A program made the position numbers and the translations under genes. Positions 14,278-15,979 of a DNA stretch of 15,979 nucleotides are shown here, piece by piece. How positions within the stretch are numbered: the stretch's first letter is position 1; each line of letters starts with the position of its first letter. Under the pieces are notes generated by a model. The model made no database searches. It was not told the origin of the DNA and was given only the letters and a program-made list of their open reading frames with translations. This stretch comes from Clostridia bacterium (lineage in GTDB: Bacteria > Bacillota > Clostridia > Peptostreptococcales > Anaerovoracaceae). The stretch lies in NCBI GenBank assembly GCA_900754795.1, contig CAAEEA010000028.1, positions 1 through 15,979 on the forward strand. Direction: 5' to 3'.

Positions 14278-15681
14278 ATGAGATATAAGTGTTTACTTTG
14301 CGGATATATCTATGATGAAAAAAAAGAAGGAAAGCCCTTTGACCAGATCAGCGCCTGCCCTGTGTGCGGCGCTCCGTCTTCGATGTTTCAGCTTATTGAA
14401 GAGGAGGGAAATGAGCCGGCTGTCTCTGCGGCGGTAGAAGAAAAGGCCGGAGAAGATTCCCTCGCCTATGAAGAGAATCTCGTAAGGCACGACAAGTCGT
14501 GCCGGTATATGGAGGAAATCCATCAGATGGCGGTGAGCGGAAAAACAGTTTCCGCCTCCATGGCAACTGAACTCAAAATGCCCGGCTGGGACGACATACT
14601 CATACTCGGAGCTCAGCTTGATCCCATGCCCCTTGACGAAGACGCTCCGGTAAGCACCAGAACCATAATAGGTAAAAACGCGGCAAGACCTCTCGTCCTT
14701 GACAATCCTGTGTTTGTATCTCACATGTCTTTCGGCGCCCTTTCAAAAGAGGCAAAGATTTCTCTGGCGAAAGGAACTGCCATGGCAAAAAGCGCCATGT
14801 GTTCCGGGGAAGGCGGCATACTACCTGAAGAAATGGCCGCTGCGGACAAATATATTTTTGAGTATGTGGCAAATCAGTACAGCGTTACTGATGAAAATCT
14901 GCTTAACGTCGACGCCATTGAGATCAAGATCGGACAGGGAACTAAACCGGGCATGGGCGGACATCTTCCGGCGGAAAAAGTTACGGAAGAGATAAGCCGT
15001 ATAAGGAATAAGCCTATTGGACGCGATATTACAGCTCCTTCGAGGTTCCCGGGTATAGAAAACAGAGATGATATGAAAGATCTTGTTTCAGACCTGAGAA
15101 AGAGATCTGGAGGAAGACCTGTTGGGATAAAGATAGCGGCAGGGCATATTGAACGGGATCTGGCCTTTTGCGTATATGCCGAGCCGGATTTTATAACCAT
15201 AGACGGAAGAGGAGGAGCGACAGGATCATCGCCTGCGCTGCTGAGGGACTCTGCCGGCGTTCCGACGGTATACGCGCTGCACCGCGCGAGAAAATATCTT
15301 GACAGCGTCAATTCAGACATAAGCCTGATTATTACCGGAGGCCTGAGAGTTTCCTCCGATTTTGCGAAAGCGATAGCTATGGGAGCTGACGCCATCGCCG
15401 TAGCGACAGCTCCGCTTATGGCCATGGCCTGCCAGCAGTACAGGATATGCGGCACCGGCATGTGCCCTGTGGGAGTGGCCACGCAGGATCCGCAGCTGAG
15501 AAAACGTCTGGATACAGATGCCGCCGCGCGCCGTGTCGCCAATTATCTGAATGTTTCCCTGGAAGAATTAAAGACTTTTGCCAGAATAACGGGACACAAT
15601 GATCTGTTTGATCTGTCCCTTGACGATCTGGTAACGGTCAGCAGAGAAATAAGCGAATTTACGGATATAAGACACGCCTGA
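14278..15681 (+). CDS. Rubredoxin-like domain fused to FMN-binding glutamate synthase domain
   Basis: This is a 467-residue two-part protein. Residues 1-35 form a rubredoxin-like knuckle with Cys 5, 8, 27 and 30 (CLLCGYIYD ... CPVCGA), probably binding one iron for electron transfer. From about residue 80 it is the FMN/iron-sulfur synthase domain of glutamate synthase (GltB central part): VSHMSFGALSKEAK, GEGG, IEIKIGQGTKPGMGG, ITIDGRGGATGSSP, ITGGLRVSSDFAKAIAMGADA, and the cluster-binding Cys 385, 391 and 396 near CGTGMCPVGVATQ. The N-terminal glutamine amidotransferase and the C-terminal helix domain of full GltB are absent, so it cannot take nitrogen from glutamine by itself. It is either an archaeal-type glutamate synthase needing partners, or an enzyme of a related reaction. 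No gltD partner is visible. The ATG at 14278 is the only good start despite the distant ribosome binding site. Confidence 0.87.
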   Translation: MRYKCLLCGYIYDEKKEGKPFDQISACPVCGAPSSMFQLIEEEGNEPAVSAAVEEKAGEDSLAYEENLVRHDKSCRYMEEIHQMAVSGKTVSASMATELKMPGWDDILILGAQLDPMPLDEDAPVSTRTIIGKNAARPLVLDNPVFVSHMSFGALSKEAKISLAKGTAMAKSAMCSGEGGILPEEMAAADKYIFEYVANQYSVTDENLLNVDAIEIKIGQGTKPGMGGHLPAEKVTEEISRIRNKPIGRDITAPSRFPGIENRDDMKDLVSDLRKRSGGRPVGIKIAAGHIERDLAFCVYAEPDFITIDGRGGATGSSPALLRDSAGVPTVYALHRARKYLDSVNSDISLIITGGLRVSSDFAKAIAMGADAIAVATAPLMAMACQQYRICGTGMCPVGVATQDPQLRKRLDTDAAARRVANYLNVSLEELKTFARITGHNDLFDLSLDDLVTVSREISEFTDIRHA

Positions 15682-15738
15682 CCTTCGGGAGAAAAGGGAA
15701 AATAAAAATGACTCTAATTTTGATAGAAACCCGTTAAG

Positions 15739-15807
15739 GGGGTGCAATTACGGTTTGGAGAGGGGTGCATTTTTGATTTTAGGGGGGGTGCAGTACTTTG
15801 CCAAAGG
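15739..15807. repeat. Three tandem 23-bp repeats with GGGGTGCA core
   Basis: GGGGTGCA occurs at 15739-15746, 15762-15769 and 15785-15792, each exactly 23 bp from the next. The first two units also share T/G positions after the core (TT..G.TTT), while the third is more diverged. On the other strand the core reads TGCACCCC. Regular terminal repeats of about this size are known at the ends of IS21-family elements, and iteron-like arrays are another possibility. No transposase is present, so this could be a relic end. Confidence 0.6.
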
Positions 15808-15886
15808 AAGAGGAGCGCCTTCATGAAATAATGTGTTAATGGAAAATAATTTTTTGTTAAAATGCGTATGTTTTTCTCTACATCCC

Positions 15887-15915
15887 TTGCAAACCAGAAG
15901 AAAGCGCGGTATAAT
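15887..15915 (+). promoter_or_regulatory. Strong promoter for the gene at the right edge
   Basis: TTGCAA (15887-15892) and a perfect TATAAT (15910-15915) are 17 bp apart, pointing to the gene starting at 15962. The predicted transcription start is near 15922, inside the inverted repeat that follows. Confidence 0.82.
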
Positions 15916-15943
15916 ATGACCAGAAGAACTGAAACGGTCATAT
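15914..15943. promoter_or_regulatory. Operator-like inverted repeat over transcription start
   Basis: ATATGACC (15914-15921) and GGTCATAT (15936-15943) form a perfect 8-bp inverted repeat with a 14-base centre. It overlaps the end of the -10 box and the predicted start, so it may be a repressor site. As RNA, only part of the left arm would be transcribed, which argues for a DNA operator over a leader hairpin. Confidence 0.5.
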
Positions 15944-15961
15944 TTCAAGGAGGGTGCGACC

Positions 15962-15979
15962 TTGGCTTTTACCGATTAC
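15962..15979 (+). CDS. Start of a gene running off the right edge
   Basis: AAGGAGG at 15947-15953 is followed, 8 bases later, by TTG at 15962, reading (M)AFTDY to the window end. TTG is the only start codon at a proper distance; the GTG at 15954 touches the ribosome binding site. With the strong promoter upstream this is probably a real gene with a non-ATG start. Six codons are too few to identify it. Confidence 0.55.

Larger units (their letters stand above)
15682..15961. other. Intergenic region with repeats, promoter and inverted repeat
   Basis: No gene is supported in these 280 bases. No convincing terminator follows the stop at 15681. From 15739 there are three G-rich repeats, then AT-rich DNA (15825-15860), then a strong promoter and an inverted repeat ahead of the next gene. 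Short minus-strand open frames here are rich in repeat-derived codons, have no ribosome binding site and are not credible genes. Confidence 0.6.

Noticed and set aside
15739..15807. CRISPR array
   Set aside because: Only three copies with an 8-bp exact core and about 15-bp intervals. Repeat and spacer sizes do not fit CRISPR and no cas genes are present.
15714..15948. Two minus-strand open frames in the right intergenic region
   Set aside because: They consist largely of the 23-bp repeats read as codons and overlap the promoter. No start signals are seen.

Overview
The window looks like chromosome of an anaerobic low-G+C-lineage Gram-positive (Bacillota, class Clostridia), with a piece of an accessory element at its left edge. 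The evidence is strong AGGAGG-type ribosome binding sites, heavy use of ATA (Ile) and AGA/AGG (Arg) codons in the central genes, a perfect CIRCE operator, BCCT and YczE family membrane proteins, and a large molybdenum cofactor/molybdate cluster. A family such as Anaerovoracaceae would fit, but that is a guess.

Layout. (1) 1-2190 is accessory DNA: the 3' part of a type III restriction-enzyme (Res) gene, a 250-bp non-coding stretch, and a probable C-terminal remnant of a minus-strand gene with its own terminator. (2) At about 2180-2200 the sequence switches abruptly into the middle of a BCCT transporter gene that lacks its first transmembrane helices. This is a recombination or insertion junction, or an assembly join. 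(3) 3551-13011 is an unbroken co-directional run of ten genes, most of them overlapping or separated by a few bases: yczE-like, thrC, a DUF3267 membrane metalloprotease-like gene, moeA, a mobA-mobB fusion, a molybdopterin-binding-domain gene, modA, modB, modC and a LysR regulator. (4) A bidirectional terminator separates this run from two convergent small heat-shock (Hsp20) genes on the minus strand. They are transcribed from a promoter overlapped by a perfect CIRCE operator, and the leader RNA can fold to hide the first ribosome binding site. (5) 14278-15681 is a rubredoxin-like/FMN glutamate-synthase-domain fusion on the plus strand. (6) The right edge has three G-rich repeats with an exact 23-bp period, a strong promoter with an inverted repeat at its start site, and the first codons of another gene.

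How the genes work together. ModABC would import molybdate. MoeA inserts Mo into molybdopterin, MobA/MobB make the nucleotide form of the cofactor, and the extra molybdopterin-binding protein probably assists cofactor handling. The early pathway genes (moaA, moaC, moaD, moaE) and the client enzymes are not in the window. thrC and the YczE-like gene share the transcript without an obvious biochemical link.

The most interesting unexplained signals are the two-state leader of the hsp20 operon, the element/BCCT junction, and the 23-bp repeats near the right end.
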